A DNA stretch of 64,000 nucleotides from Natrinema versiforme (GTDB lineage: Archaea > Halobacteriota > Halobacteria > Halobacteriales > Natrialbaceae), in NCBI RefSeq assembly GCF_005576615.1, contig NZ_CP040331.1, positions 186,001 through 250,000 on the forward strand. The letters are read 5' to 3'. A program made the translations under genes and the position numbers. The notes under the pieces are model-generated. The model saw nothing but the letters and a program-made list of their open reading frames with translations, made no database searches and was not told the DNA's origin. This document shows positions 8,971-17,790 of the stretch, in pieces (the stretch's first letter is position 1; every line of letters starts with the position of its first letter).

Positions 8971-10140
8971 TCACCGAACGACGAGCATCGATACGTAGCC
9001 GAGCCCGAACGCGAGGACGAACGATCCGATCCAAGCGGCGACGGTGAATCCCAGCTTTCGGGGGCTGACGCCGTCTCCACCGGCGACCGCGAGTCCGCTG
9101 CCGATGATCGCGCTCACGATGATCTCGTTGAACGAGACCGGTACCCCGAGCAGGACCGCGGTCTGTGCGATGAGAAACGAGGGGACGAGCGTCGAAATGG
9201 ATCGTCGCGGTCCCAGCGACGCGTACTCCTGCGAGATTGACTTGATCATTCGGGGCGCACTCGTCCACGAACCGACGAGGATCCCGACGCCGCCGCCGAG
9301 CAACACCACGATCGGTGACACCGTCGGCAGCTCCTCGAGCAGCGGGAACAGTGGTCCAACGGCCAGTCCGACCTGACTCGCACCTGCCGAGAACGCTACG
9401 AGCGCACCGAGCGAGAGCAGGAACCGGCGCAGCCCGCCGGCCTCGTCGCGACCGACGTCCCAGCGAACGACAGTCGCGGCGATGGTCCCGAAGCCGAGGG
9501 AGATTACGATCGTGGCGGCGACGCCGTCGACGGGAACCAGCGTGGTCCCGGCGGCAGCGAGTGTTCCCCCGACCGACGCGAGGAACGAGAACTCGAGGTT
9601 CGCAACCACGACGCCGACGATCCCGGCGAGAATCGGAACGGTGACGTCCTCAGGAGCATCAGCTCGCGGGAGGATACTGGCGAGACCGTAGGCGATTCCC
9701 CCGCCCACGAACGGCGTGAGTATCCAGACCGCGCCGATTTCGGCGTACTTCCCCCAGGCCGGATCGCCGCCGAGCGCGAGGCCGACGCCGACGACCGACC
9801 CAGTCACGGTGAACGCAGTCGCGATCGGATATCCCGTGTAGATCCCGATCGCCATCAGCCCGGCGCCGATCAGCAAGACGACGATGACGCCGCTGACAGG
9901 AAGGCTGATTCCGTCGACGAGGCCGCTGCCGACGGCTTCGGAGACACTTCCGCCCTGTGTCACCGCGCCAGCGAAGCCGAGAATGCCGACGAAAAACGCC
10001 GCACGCATTGTGGAAATAGCGTTCGCACCGACAGCCGGGGCGAACGGGGTCGCGCCGCTCGAGCCGGCGCCGATGACCCACGCCATGAAGAGGCTCGCGA
10101 CCGCGGCCGCTGCGAACAAGAGTATCGTTGTGGGTTCCAT
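8971..10140 (-). CDS. PiT-family anion permease (phosphate- or sulfate-type)
   Basis: A 389-residue inner-membrane protein with about 10-11 helices and the internal repeat of the PiT family. The first repeat signature reads VIGAGSSGATPFAPAVGANA and the second VGSWTSAPRMIKS. Both depart from the canonical GANDVAN motif, so simple phosphate specificity is doubtful. PiT relatives such as CysP carry sulfate. The gene is followed on the same strand by two YeeE-type genes and a rhodanese-MBL gene, so transport of a sulfur anion is the better guess from context (inference). Start MEPTTILLF at 10140 was chosen because the upstream in-frame extension is arginine-rich noise. Confidence 0.8.
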   Translation of the reverse strand: MEPTTILLFAAAAVASLFMAWVIGAGSSGATPFAPAVGANAISTMRAAFFVGILGFAGAVTQGGSVSEAVGSGLVDGISLPVSGVIVVLLIGAGLMAIGIYTGYPIATAFTVTGSVVGVGLALGGDPAWGKYAEIGAVWILTPFVGGGIAYGLASILPRADAPEDVTVPILAGIVGVVVANLEFSFLASVGGTLAAAGTTLVPVDGVAATIVISLGFGTIAATVVRWDVGRDEAGGLRRFLLSLGALVAFSAGASQVGLAVGPLFPLLEELPTVSPIVVLLGGGVGILVGSWTSAPRMIKSISQEYASLGPRRSISTLVPSFLIAQTAVLLGVPVSFNEIIVSAIIGSGLAVAGGDGVSPRKLGFTVAAWIGSFVLAFGLGYVSMLVVR

Positions 10141-10193
10141 CAGTGCGCGAAAATCCTCCGTCTCAGTTCTCGAAACACGAAATTCGAACGGTG

Positions 10194-10655
10194 TTAGTCG
10201 GCACTCGCCGGGCTGGAGTCGGCCGCGGCACGCTTGCTGCGCCAGACCCCCTGCAGGTAGGCGCCGGCGAACATGCCGACGAGCGCCCACAGGATGGCGA
10301 CGTTTCCGATCCCGAGGCTGGCGTAGGCCGCGCCGGGGCAGATCCCCGAGAGCCCCCAACCGACACCGAAGATCCCGCCGCCGATCAGGACGTTTCGATC
10401 GAACGATTTCAGCCGTCGACGGTACACGTCACCCGTCAGCGGTGCGCTGTCGCGAATCCGGGGCATGATCGCGAAGGCGATCCCGGAGACGATCGCGGCG
10501 CCAAACATGACGAACGGCAGGCCGAGGTCGTCGAACTGGAGGAAGTCCAGCACGACTTCCGGCCGGGCCATGTGGCTGTACGCCAGTCCGAAGCCGAAGA
10601 TCAGGCCGCCGACGAGGATCAGCGGCATGAACAACGGATGACGATTCCGGGTCAC
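10194..10655 (-). CDS. YeeE/YedE-type sulfur transport half-protein (second half)
   Basis: A 153-residue membrane protein with four to five hydrophobic segments. The hallmark is FGVGWGLSGICPGAAYASLG, the conserved Cys loop of the second half of YeeE/YedE (TsuA) thiosulfate channels. It starts with GTG at 10655, one base after the stop of the preceding half-gene, so the two are translationally coupled and probably form one channel. Bacterial TsuA passes thiosulfate through stacked Cys residues; the same role is inferred here. Confidence 0.85.
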   Translation of the reverse strand: MTRNRHPLFMPLILVGGLIFGFGLAYSHMARPEVVLDFLQFDDLGLPFVMFGAAIVSGIAFAIMPRIRDSAPLTGDVYRRRLKSFDRNVLIGGGIFGVGWGLSGICPGAAYASLGIGNVAILWALVGMFAGAYLQGVWRSKRAAADSSPASAD

Positions 10656-10656
10656 G

Positions 10657-11169
10657 TTATGGACTCACCCCCACTGCCTGGACGATCTGAGCGGTGACTA
10701 TCGCGACCGTCAGGAACGTGATCACGCCGACGATTGACGTTTTCGAGGCCGAGCCGACGCCGCAGACCCCGTGGCCCGACGTACAGCCCTTCCCGACGCG
10801 TGTCCCGATCCCAACGAGGACGCCACCGAGCAGGAGCCGCCAAGGCTGGACGTCGGTCGTCCACGTCCCGCCCTGCCAGAAGACGGCGTAGACCGCCGCT
10901 CCCAGAATGATTCCGAGCGTGAAGACGATGCGCCAGTCTCGAGAGGCGCGGTACTGCTTGAACCGCGACTGATCCGAGACGTACGACAGCGTCGACTCGA
11001 GGAACGTACTCGCGCCTGCGGCGATCCCCGTCCCGAGATAGATGACGACCGCGCCGAGGCCGACGAGCAGTCCACCGATAGCGTACCGGGAGATGCCGTT
11101 GGGGAACGGCTCGGCGGGCACTATCTGACCCGGGGCGGCAAGTTCGGCGAACAGTGCGATCTCGATCAC
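10657..11169 (-). CDS. YeeE/YedE-type sulfur transport half-protein (first half)
   Basis: A 170-residue membrane protein with five hydrophobic segments and the signature GKGCTSGHGVCGVG, the first-half Cys loop of YeeE/YedE proteins. It lies 5 bp downstream of the rhodanese-MBL gene and one base upstream of the second half-gene, in one operon. Two separate half-genes replace the single fused channel of many bacteria. Thiosulfate or another sulfane-sulfur species is the expected cargo, by family. Confidence 0.87.
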   Translation of the reverse strand: MIEIALFAELAAPGQIVPAEPFPNGISRYAIGGLLVGLGAVVIYLGTGIAAGASTFLESTLSYVSDQSRFKQYRASRDWRIVFTLGIILGAAVYAVFWQGGTWTTDVQPWRLLLGGVLVGIGTRVGKGCTSGHGVCGVGSASKTSIVGVITFLTVAIVTAQIVQAVGVSP

Positions 11170-11174
11170 GGTGA

Positions 11175-12368
11175 TCAGTCACCCGCCAGCGACTCTTGGC
11201 TGGCCGCGCAGTTGTTCGGGCCGAGCTCGAGTTCGAACGCTTCCTTGTCGTTGGCCTCCTGCTGTCCGAGGTTCGTGAGGATGATATCCTCGTAGTTGGC
11301 CGGACGGGGCGGCATATCCGAGAGGATCAGCTCGACGAACTCGTCTTCGTCCATCGTTAGAGCGTCCATCTCTTCTTCGAGTTGGTTGATCGGTGCCGTA
11401 TAGGTGCCATCGTCGGCGGGATCGGCGGAGTCACTGAAGTGAGCCCCGCCGACGAGCGTGTCGTTAGGCAGGGTCAGCACGCGCTCCTGCAGCGACTCGT
11501 AGAGCTGGCGTGCGGCGTCTTCTGCGCCCTCGTCGCCCTCCTCTAAGTCAGGGCGGGCAACACTCTCGACGAACAGGCCGTCGCCAGTCGCGAGGAGCGA
11601 GCCGTCGATCAGGTACGAGGTCATCCCGGAGGTATGTCCGGGCGTGTAGACGGTTTCGATCGTGGCAGCACCGACTTCGAACTCGTCGCCGTCTGCTGCG
11701 AGAGTCATCTCGTCGGCGTAGGTGATACCGCGGTCGACCGCCGCCTTGGGGATGACGCCCTCGACGCCCTCATCGGCGAGGTCGCGGATCCCCGAGATGT
11801 GATCCGCGTGGATGTGCGTGTCGATTGCGTACTTCAGGTCGGCGTCCAGTTCGTTCGCATCTTGGAGATAGCGGTCGGTGAATGCACGCAGTGGGTCAAT
11901 CAAGGCCGCCTCGTCACCGTCAACGATGAGGTAGCCGAGACAGCCGCTCGAGGGACGCTGGTACTGGTAGAGCGTCCCCGCGCCGTCGTAGCGCTCGACC
12001 TCGACGCGCTCGTAGATTCGCGCCCAGCCGTTCATCCCGTTCTCGAGGTGGTCGACGTCGTAGCCGCGCTCTCTCAACTGTGCGGCGACGTACTCGCTCG
12101 AGCCGCCCTTCGCACAGAGAACCGTAATTTCGCGCTCATCGGGAATCTGTGCAAGGACATCGTCGTCAATTTCGTCGTCCAGGAACTCGAAGTACGGGAT
12201 GTTGATCGATTCGACGGTCTCCCCGTCGATCCTCCACTCGTTGTACTCCGATTCCATGCGGGTATCGAGGAGTGTGACGTCCTCGCCCGCGTCGATTTTC
12301 CCCTTCAATTCGTCTGGACTGACCGATTCGATCTCGACGTCCGGCATTGGAAGATCCATATCGTCCAT
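11175..12368 (-). CDS. Rhodanese / metallo-beta-lactamase fusion (persulfide dioxygenase-like)
   Basis: A 397-residue cytoplasmic protein. A rhodanese domain occupies about residues 10-120, with the sulfur-carrying Cys in ITVLCAKGGSS. It is followed by an MBL-fold domain with the metal motif DTHIHADHISG (about residues 175-185), a further ligand in TPGHTSGMTSYL and GDGLF downstream. The ETHE1/Blh-type persulfide dioxygenases have this fold and rhodanese fusions of both orders are known, so oxidation or detoxification of sulfane sulfur is likely. It heads the leftward sulfur operon and is divergent from tusA. The C-terminal 60 residues have no match I recognise. Confidence 0.87.
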   Translation of the reverse strand: MDDMDLPMPDVEIESVSPDELKGKIDAGEDVTLLDTRMESEYNEWRIDGETVESINIPYFEFLDDEIDDDVLAQIPDEREITVLCAKGGSSEYVAAQLRERGYDVDHLENGMNGWARIYERVEVERYDGAGTLYQYQRPSSGCLGYLIVDGDEAALIDPLRAFTDRYLQDANELDADLKYAIDTHIHADHISGIRDLADEGVEGVIPKAAVDRGITYADEMTLAADGDEFEVGAATIETVYTPGHTSGMTSYLIDGSLLATGDGLFVESVARPDLEEGDEGAEDAARQLYESLQERVLTLPNDTLVGGAHFSDSADPADDGTYTAPINQLEEEMDALTMDEDEFVELILSDMPPRPANYEDIILTNLGQQEANDKEAFELELGPNNCAASQESLAGD

Positions 12369-12533
12369 GTTGTACAGTTCCCAGTATCGGCTACTGGCAC
12401 TTAAGAGTTTGTGTAGTAATTCCTATTATCTACAATACAGGCTGGCCAAGTATAGCCTCATGATTTCTATATACGCGTATGCAGGCGGTACTAACTAGTT
12501 ATTTTATCCTCCTCAGGGCCAGGGGTGTTCGTG

Positions 12534-12545
12534 TATTGTGCAATA
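12534..12545. promoter_or_regulatory. Possible operator between the divergent sulfur operons
   Basis: TATTG-TG-CAATA, an inverted repeat with 5-bp arms, lies between the rhodanese-MBL gene and tusA, about 70 bp before the tusA start. A TATA-like TTATATG follows at about 12556. A shared regulator of both directions is possible but unproven, and arms this short can occur by chance. Confidence 0.25.
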
Positions 12546-12612
12546 ACCGGAGGCCTTATATGGGAGCGCCCAATATTGTATGATAGCTCCAATACGGGGC
12601 CAGAACGAAACT

Positions 12613-12858
12613 ATGAGTTCGGAATACCAGACCACGGAGACGCTAGACGTGAAAGGACAGTCGTGCCCGATGCCCATCGTGAAGACCAAGCAATCGATCG
12701 ACGATCTCGAGGCCGGCGACATCCTCGAGGTCGTCGCGACTGACTCGGGCAGCATGAGCGACATTCAGGGGTGGGCCGACGGCACCAACGGCGTCGAACT
12801 CCTCGAGCAGGTCGAGGAGGACGATTTGTACACTCACTACGTGAAGAAAACGGAATAA
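12613..12858 (+). CDS. TusA-family sulfurtransferase
   Basis: An 81-residue sulfur carrier with the invariant motif of the SirA/TusA family, DVKGQSCPMPIVKTKQ, in which the Cys carries the persulfide. The fold is beta-alpha-beta-alpha-beta-beta with the conserved acidic segment LEAGDILEVVATDSG. Start MSSEYQTTE at 12613 was taken because the upstream 11 residues overlap the promoter. The stop overlaps the start of the DsrE-like gene (TAATG), so the pair is coupled. It likely hands sulfur imported by the YeeE-type channel to downstream acceptors (inference). Confidence 0.93.
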   Translation: MSSEYQTTETLDVKGQSCPMPIVKTKQSIDDLEAGDILEVVATDSGSMSDIQGWADGTNGVELLEQVEEDDLYTHYVKKTE

Positions 12859-13448
12859 TGAGCACGGATAACCCAACGACGGCAGTCGACGACGCCGATC
12901 CGGACGTCGACGCCGCCGAGTTACAGGCGCTGCGCGAGCGCGTCGAGGAATTGGAAGAATCGATGGCAGCGGTGGACACTGGCGACGATCAGAAGAAGAT
13001 GACCATCGTCGCGACACAGGGGAGCTTCGACATGGCGTATCCACCGTTAATCCTCGCGAGCACTGCGGCCGCCTTCGGCTGGGAGGTTGTCGTCTTCCAC
13101 ACGTTTTGGGGGCTCGATATCCTCCACGAGGAGAAGTCGAAGGACCTCAAGTTGAGCGCCGTCGGCAACCCGAATATGCCGGTCCCGAACGCCGTCGCCG
13201 CGCTCCCCGGCATGGATACGATAGCCACGAAGATGATGCAGAAGAAGATCGACGATAACGGGACCGCCACCATCGAGGAACTGATCGACCTCTCGCTCGA
13301 GAGCGGCGTCGATCTGCAGGCCTGTCAGATGACGATCGAGCTGATGGACTACGACGAGGACGACTTCCACGACGGCGTCACCACCGGCGTCGGCGCGGCC
13401 ACCGCGTTGCAGCACATGGCTGAATCCGACATCCAGCTCCTCGTCTGA
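12858..13448 (+). CDS. DsrE/DsrF/DrsH-like family protein
   Basis: A 196-residue protein with an N-terminal acidic region (about residues 1-50, including a short coiled coil LQALRERVEELEESM). A DsrE-like domain follows: MTIVATQGSFDMAYPPLILA, then VVVFHTFWGLDIL and VDLQACQMTIELM. The Cys in LQACQMT matches the reactive position of DsrE-type persulfide carriers. Such proteins exchange sulfur with TusA; the start-stop overlap with tusA agrees. Probably cytoplasmic or weakly membrane-associated. Confidence 0.9.
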   Translation: MSTDNPTTAVDDADPDVDAAELQALRERVEELEESMAAVDTGDDQKKMTIVATQGSFDMAYPPLILASTAAAFGWEVVVFHTFWGLDILHEEKSKDLKLSAVGNPNMPVPNAVAALPGMDTIATKMMQKKIDDNGTATIEELIDLSLESGVDLQACQMTIELMDYDEDDFHDGVTTGVGAATALQHMAESDIQLLV

Positions 13449-13451
13449 GCC

Positions 13452-13697
13452 ATGACCGACACCGAGTCCACGCGCTCAAAGCCGAGCCTGCGCGTCCTTG
13501 AAGCGATTGCCGACGCGGAAGATGTCTCGCCGATTATCCTCAAGCCACCGCTCAACGACGTTGTGGATCCTGCTGCGCTGGACCGATTATTTGAACCGAC
13601 CGCTGCTGACGACTCGGTCCGAAGCGGACACGTTTCGTTCCGGTACCGGGGGTATGACGTAACAATCTCTTCGGATGGGGCCGTCAAACTGTCGTAA
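13452..13697 (+). CDS. HalOD1 output domain protein
   Basis: An 81-residue stand-alone HalOD1 domain: LRVLEAIADAEDVSPIIL, PPLNDVVDPAALDRLFEP, then GHVSFRYRGYDVTISSDG. The domain is restricted to halophilic archaea and is often a small signalling or regulatory module. It follows the DsrE-like gene after 3 bp and so may tune the sulfur operon (inference). Confidence 0.85.
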   Translation: MTDTESTRSKPSLRVLEAIADAEDVSPIILKPPLNDVVDPAALDRLFEPTAADDSVRSGHVSFRYRGYDVTISSDGAVKLS

Positions 13698-14083
13698 GAA
13701 GAGTTTGGGATTCGATTCTACGACCCTCGGCTATTGTCATTTTCATCCACTACTACACCCGTCGGTTGAATCATGTGACGCAGAGGTCTGGAATCGATTA
13801 ATTACTGAGCAAGTCGTACTCTACTTGCTATCTGTTTCTCTTCTAGCTAGGGAGAAACAAAGCCACGCATCAAAATTATCCTCCGAGGTTGTGAAAGTTG
13901 AGACTACAAGGGGTTAGCGGGCCCGTGATGCGTTGTTTCAGTCGAATTTCGTCACGGAATCAGACTTAGGGAGTCTCTGAGAACACCATTCTTGTTCACT
14001 GCTCAACTGTTTCAGCGATTTTTTCGAGAATATACCCAGTGTTACCACTCAAGAACAGGTATTTGGCCGGCCTGAGCGGCTGT
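13698..14083. other. Intergenic region, left flank of the IS4-type element
   Basis: About 390 bp of lower-GC sequence without a supported gene. A segment near 13976-14003 (CTGAGAACACCATTC...) weakly resembles, in inverted orientation, the sequence just beyond the transposase start near 15800-15830, so the IS boundary may lie there. The match is too imperfect to fix the ends and no target duplication was found. Confidence 0.3.
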
Positions 14084-15781
14084 CTATCCGATTCCCGTCT
14101 CCTTCTTCAAGAGTGTAAGTTTATTATCCGCTGTCACAATCGGCAAATGCTCGTACTCGTCAGTCAACTCGACCTGCACGAGCAAATCGACGGCTCTCCA
14201 GATCGAGTACAGCAGGCAGGCGAACGCGAAGTAGAAGAATCGCAGCCCGAAATTCTTCGACGTCGTCGCGGCCATGAATCGCTTGATCGACCTGTAGCCG
14301 CTCTCGATTTCCCACCGACACCCGTACTCAGTGAGAAATCCGCTCACGGTATTGGTCATAAACACCGAGTACTGCCGGTGGTCGTCGTGCTCAGCGTTCT
14401 CTTTGCGCCGGTAGATCAGCGTCGTTGAGTGCCACTCGTTGTTTCCGAGGTGGAGCTTCCGGTCGGTCTCGTACCGATCTTGGCCGTGTTGGAGCAACCG
14501 CTTTGCCTGAGCTTTCTCGCTGGTCTGCATCCGTTTCGGGACGACATACGACAGCCTGCGCTGGCTGATCATCTCCAGGACGTGCTGGCTATCGAACTCC
14601 CGGTCCATCAGGACGTTATCGACGTGGACCAGTTCCTCGGTAGAGTCCAGCAAGTCTTCGACGATCTCTTTGCGTGACTCACCCCTCCGAACTGGACGAG
14701 CATCCAGCACAATTGGAACCGCATTGCCGACCAACTGGACAGTGGCCCACTGGTAGGCGTACTCGTCGGTGTTCTCCTTCGTGCCGATGATCTCATCCTC
14801 GTGGCCCGTTCGATCACCGGTGAAGGGGTCAGCTTCGGTAATGTCGATGGCAACGATCCCAGCTCGGAAGAACTGCTCTGTCTCCGCAACTTCGTTCAGG
14901 AGCCAATTGATGGCCTGCCGGTACATCTCTCGGACCTGTGGAATCGAGAGGTCGCGGATGTGCTCGCGATGGGCGTGCCCCAGCGGTGTCCGGTCACGCG
15001 TCGATTCATAGACGAAACTGCGAGCCCCTTCGTTCGCAGCCAGTCTCTCGCGAAGTCCGAGATACGTCTGTAAATCCCAGAAGGCGTTCTGGTGGATTTC
15101 ACAGCCCTCACCACGATCCAACGAGAACGCTGGGAAGACGACGCGGCTGACGTGGTCCGTAATCGGTGCCGCTTCGTCGAGGACAGCTTGATCGTCTGGG
15201 TGTGGTTCGTCCTCTTTGTCGTGAGATGGAAGGTGCCGTTCTGGTTCGCGCGGAACAGCGACACCCGCGTTCTGGGCTTTGATGAGGATGGTCCGCGCAG
15301 CTGTCTCGACTGTACTGCGAAGCTCGGCAGTGAATCGGTTGTGCCAGCTGCGCCACAGCGTCGATTGGTCCGGTACTACCTCCAGGTCTAATTGTTCACA
15401 GAGTTCTGGACGACAATTGAAGTACTCAACGAGTGCCGTCTCGTTATCCCATCCGTAGAGTTCCTTCAGAACGAACACCCGAAAAAGCGCATCCATCTTG
15501 TAGCGTCTTGCATTCGCGTAGCGGTCGTGGGCCTCGAACCGGAAGTAGGCTAACGGGAGCGAGCAGACGAACTGCTCAACTGAGTCGTGAGTGTCGTGTT
15601 TGAACCAGATTCCCGAGACGATGCGAACGTCCGATTCCAACCCGGCAAGCGAGGTTCGGTCGTACAGTGGTGTTGAATCGTATACTGGCCAGTCAGCGTA
15701 CGACCGTCGTGCGATTCGTCGGAAGACAGCTCGGCGAGACTCACGAACCGTAGTCACTACGAGATACTGGCCACGACACAC
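14084..15781 (-). CDS. IS4-type DDE transposase
   Basis: A 565-residue transposase that looks intact. The catalytic core has the first Asp in AIDITEADPFTG, the second in NVLMDREFDSQ and the third acidic residue in YGCRWEIESGYRSIKRF, which fits the Y-(2)-R-(3)-E-(6)-K signature of the IS4 family exactly. The N-terminal half includes a probable DNA-binding part (VVPDQSTLWRSWHNRF). The exact start is uncertain because upstream residues are not diagnostic. It sits at the edge of a low-GC region rich in broken genes. Confidence 0.85.
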   Translation of the reverse strand: MCRGQYLVVTTVRESRRAVFRRIARRSYADWPVYDSTPLYDRTSLAGLESDVRIVSGIWFKHDTHDSVEQFVCSLPLAYFRFEAHDRYANARRYKMDALFRVFVLKELYGWDNETALVEYFNCRPELCEQLDLEVVPDQSTLWRSWHNRFTAELRSTVETAARTILIKAQNAGVAVPREPERHLPSHDKEDEPHPDDQAVLDEAAPITDHVSRVVFPAFSLDRGEGCEIHQNAFWDLQTYLGLRERLAANEGARSFVYESTRDRTPLGHAHREHIRDLSIPQVREMYRQAINWLLNEVAETEQFFRAGIVAIDITEADPFTGDRTGHEDEIIGTKENTDEYAYQWATVQLVGNAVPIVLDARPVRRGESRKEIVEDLLDSTEELVHVDNVLMDREFDSQHVLEMISQRRLSYVVPKRMQTSEKAQAKRLLQHGQDRYETDRKLHLGNNEWHSTTLIYRRKENAEHDDHRQYSVFMTNTVSGFLTEYGCRWEIESGYRSIKRFMAATTSKNFGLRFFYFAFACLLYSIWRAVDLLVQVELTDEYEHLPIVTADNKLTLLKKETGIG

Positions 15782-15832
15782 TCAAGAATCCGTCCAACCG
15801 ATCAGTACAGGTGAAGAACACGTCGCTCAGTA

Positions 15833-16315
15833 TTAGTAACAGTCTTCCGTAATCGCAAATACTACGTCGGCGGAGTCAGTCGTCAGGTAGGTTCCGGGAG
15901 GATAGTCGGGATTATCATAAGAGGGAAGTGATTCAAACGCATCTCTAACTTCTTCTATTTCATCGTCTGATTTTGGAGAGATATTGAATTGCTCATATTC
16001 TCCGCTTTTCCTTGTTGTTGTCGTATATTACTTATTCGAAGTAGTTGCCTTCTCAAAAATACGCTTTATACTACCAATAGCCAGCAGGTGTTCCTCTTCG
16101 GCAGAGACTATTTGAGCGTCTTCTGGTGGCTCTTCAAGTATTTCGATATGAAGTGAACAGGAGAGTTGAGGAGTTTCTTCGGTTCCATTTGTTTCAGTTG
16201 AATTATTATTTTCTTCTCTGGTTGGCGTCTCTGTTTCATCGTTGGCAGTAAGACACCCTGCAAAAAAGGGCAAGAGGCCGACACCAGTAGACCCAAGAAT
16301 CTGGCGGCGATTCAT
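15833..16315 (-). pseudogene. Small lipoprotein with an in-frame stop codon
   Basis: The reading begins at 16315 with NRRQILGSTGVGLLPFFAGC, a twin-arginine-like signal with a lipobox Cys typical of haloarchaeal lipoproteins. It then enters a Thr/Asn/Glu-rich linker. A TAA at 16028-16030 stops it after 95 residues. The same frame continues open with protein-like composition (SGEYEQFNISPKSDDEIEEV, then SYDNPDYPPGTYLTTDSADV) to a stop at 15833. The complete product would be about 160 residues. The distal end abuts the IS4-type element, so the last residues may also have been altered by the insertion. GC is low compared with neighbours. Function unknown. Confidence 0.55.
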
Positions 16316-16501
16316 AGTAAAGTAATTATAATTTACTGTCATAAGTCTTCTCATAGGTTAAACAGCCGTTTTATTCTCTGGTACTTGTTCAGTGCGCAGA
16401 CCTACCCAATAGCCGTTGCAGAATAGAGTGTAATCAAGAACCAAACAAAACTATCCTCCGAGACATGGCGAAACTCTATGCATTGAGATGACTGGTCTCA
16501 A

Positions 16502-16841
16502 CTACTGGCACCATGCAGAGATATAGCGGTAATAGGTTTGTACAGTGTTCTGTTTGATCCCTCGGTCACCGGCGAGTACCGGTATACTCGCGGAACACGC
16601 GTTTGTCGAGGTCCTCAAAGGTGGATTCACGGTCGATATCGTCGGGAACAATCCCGGTCCAGTCGTCGTCGCCACGATCACCGGCGGCCCACTCAGCGAA
16701 CCGCTCGAGTTCGCGCGCTGCGTTGTGTCGGTAACTCCCGCCGTCGCCCCCACGCCCCTTTCCCTTGTCTTGGAGGTAGCGCTCAAACGAGTCGGTGAGT
16801 GGGGTCAATTGTGTTCGTCCGGTGGGTATATTCCGGTCCAT
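16502..16841 (-). pseudogene. Tyrosine recombinase/integrase, N-terminal fragment with frameshift
   Basis: The frame starting at 16841 reads TPLTDSFERYLQDKGKGRGG and WTGIVPDDIDRESTFEDL, the SAM-like N-terminal domain of haloarchaeal XerC/D-type integrases. Near 16585 the frame breaks. In the next frame it goes on as AGDRGIKQNTVQTYYRYISA and then stops at 16502. The whole catalytic domain (R-H-R-Y residues) is missing, so the gene is dead. It marks past integration of a mobile element in this low-GC area. Confidence 0.75.
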
Positions 16842-16872
16842 AGTGTTCTTTTGAAGTGTCCGACGTAGTCAG

Positions 16873-17074
16873 TCACACAGACAGACGCCCTTCCCGGATC
16901 TGACTCACAGCAAACGGATGGACTGCGATTGCGAGGTCAGTCATTGCTTCCGTCTGTTCTTCAGTTGGACGACCGCCGCCGTAATCGACCACGGTCGGTT
17001 CACTCGCGAATTGTATCAGGGTCTTGATGAGCTCAGGTGCTGCACCTGGATCGACGAACGAACAGAAGAACTAC
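16873..17074 (-). pseudogene. C-terminal fragment of an unidentified protein
   Basis: The minus strand reads without stops for about 65 codons up to TGA at 16873: DPGAAPELIKTLIQFASEPT, then VVDYGGGRPTEEQTEAMTDL and HPFAVSQIREGRLSV. Composition is that of a normal haloarchaeal protein, but the frame closes with stop codons just upstream, so only the 3' end of a gene remains. I do not recognise the family. Confidence 0.35.
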
Positions 17075-17084
17075 CGTTATCGGA

Positions 17085-17240
17085 GAAAAGTCGATAGCTC
17101 AACATCTTCGGCTGCTTAGCGTAGAACGCTCTCACCAAGCAATCTGGTATTTCAATCAACTGTCTTACAGCATCCCAGACCTGTGACAGTGGAACTATCT
17201 CGAGTCGCTATTGATGAGATTTCTGTCAAAAATTAACTTC
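17085..17240 (+). pseudogene. Degraded transposase fragment
   Basis: One plus frame reads IAQHLRLLSVERSHQAIWYF up to a stop at 17184. A second frame continues with VELSRVAIDEISVK. This is the order seen in haloarchaeal IS6-type transposases, where an ERS-x-x-A-(V/I)-W helix precedes VA(I/V)DE with the first catalytic Asp. Frameshift and stops show it is a remnant. Nothing recognisable was seen between here and the promoter of the next gene. Confidence 0.45.
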
Positions 17241-17622
17241 GTCTAATCTTGGTCATATACTACAATATTCCAGATTCAGGTCTTATTATTGATGTCGCAG
17301 TGCTCGGACCACGAGATACCGACCAACCGCTGATCTCCTGCATAAATTGTCTAAAACACGATATTTCCAACACTGTGATTTTTGGCAATTGCCTCAACTA
17401 TCTAAGCTCTTCTTCTGATTAAGGTTGAACAGTAATCTTAACTATATCGATCGGAGACTGATAGAAAAGCGATTTCGCACCTTGACGATGAGAATTGTCG
17501 TTTTACGACTCGTGGGTAGGTAGCTAGGCAGCGTTAGAGACTATATTGAATACTTTATGCACAACTATAACGCATTACAGTCGTACAAATAAGTAAATAT
17601 ATGTGTTCTAACAGAGGTACTA

Positions 17623-17634
17623 AACTATATAGTT
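17623..17634 (+). promoter_or_regulatory. Probable TATA element of the mocA-like gene
   Basis: AACTATATAGTT, a perfect 12-bp palindrome containing a TATA box, in an AT-rich region. Transcription would start near 17655. That is very close to an ATG at 17659 and about 135 nt before the preferred start at 17791. The palindrome could also bind a dimeric repressor. Confidence 0.4.
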
Positions 17635-17790
17635 CACTAAATTAGCGTCCAGTATAATATGTTTCTATTGGTGACAAGAACTGGTCTGTCTCGTCCCAAA
17701 TTCGAAACGGGTATGCCTATTGCGGTTTTCACTAGTGAACGAATGAGTCCGGTTCAGGATAGAAACGAGTATACGGACTCACTTCCTGTG

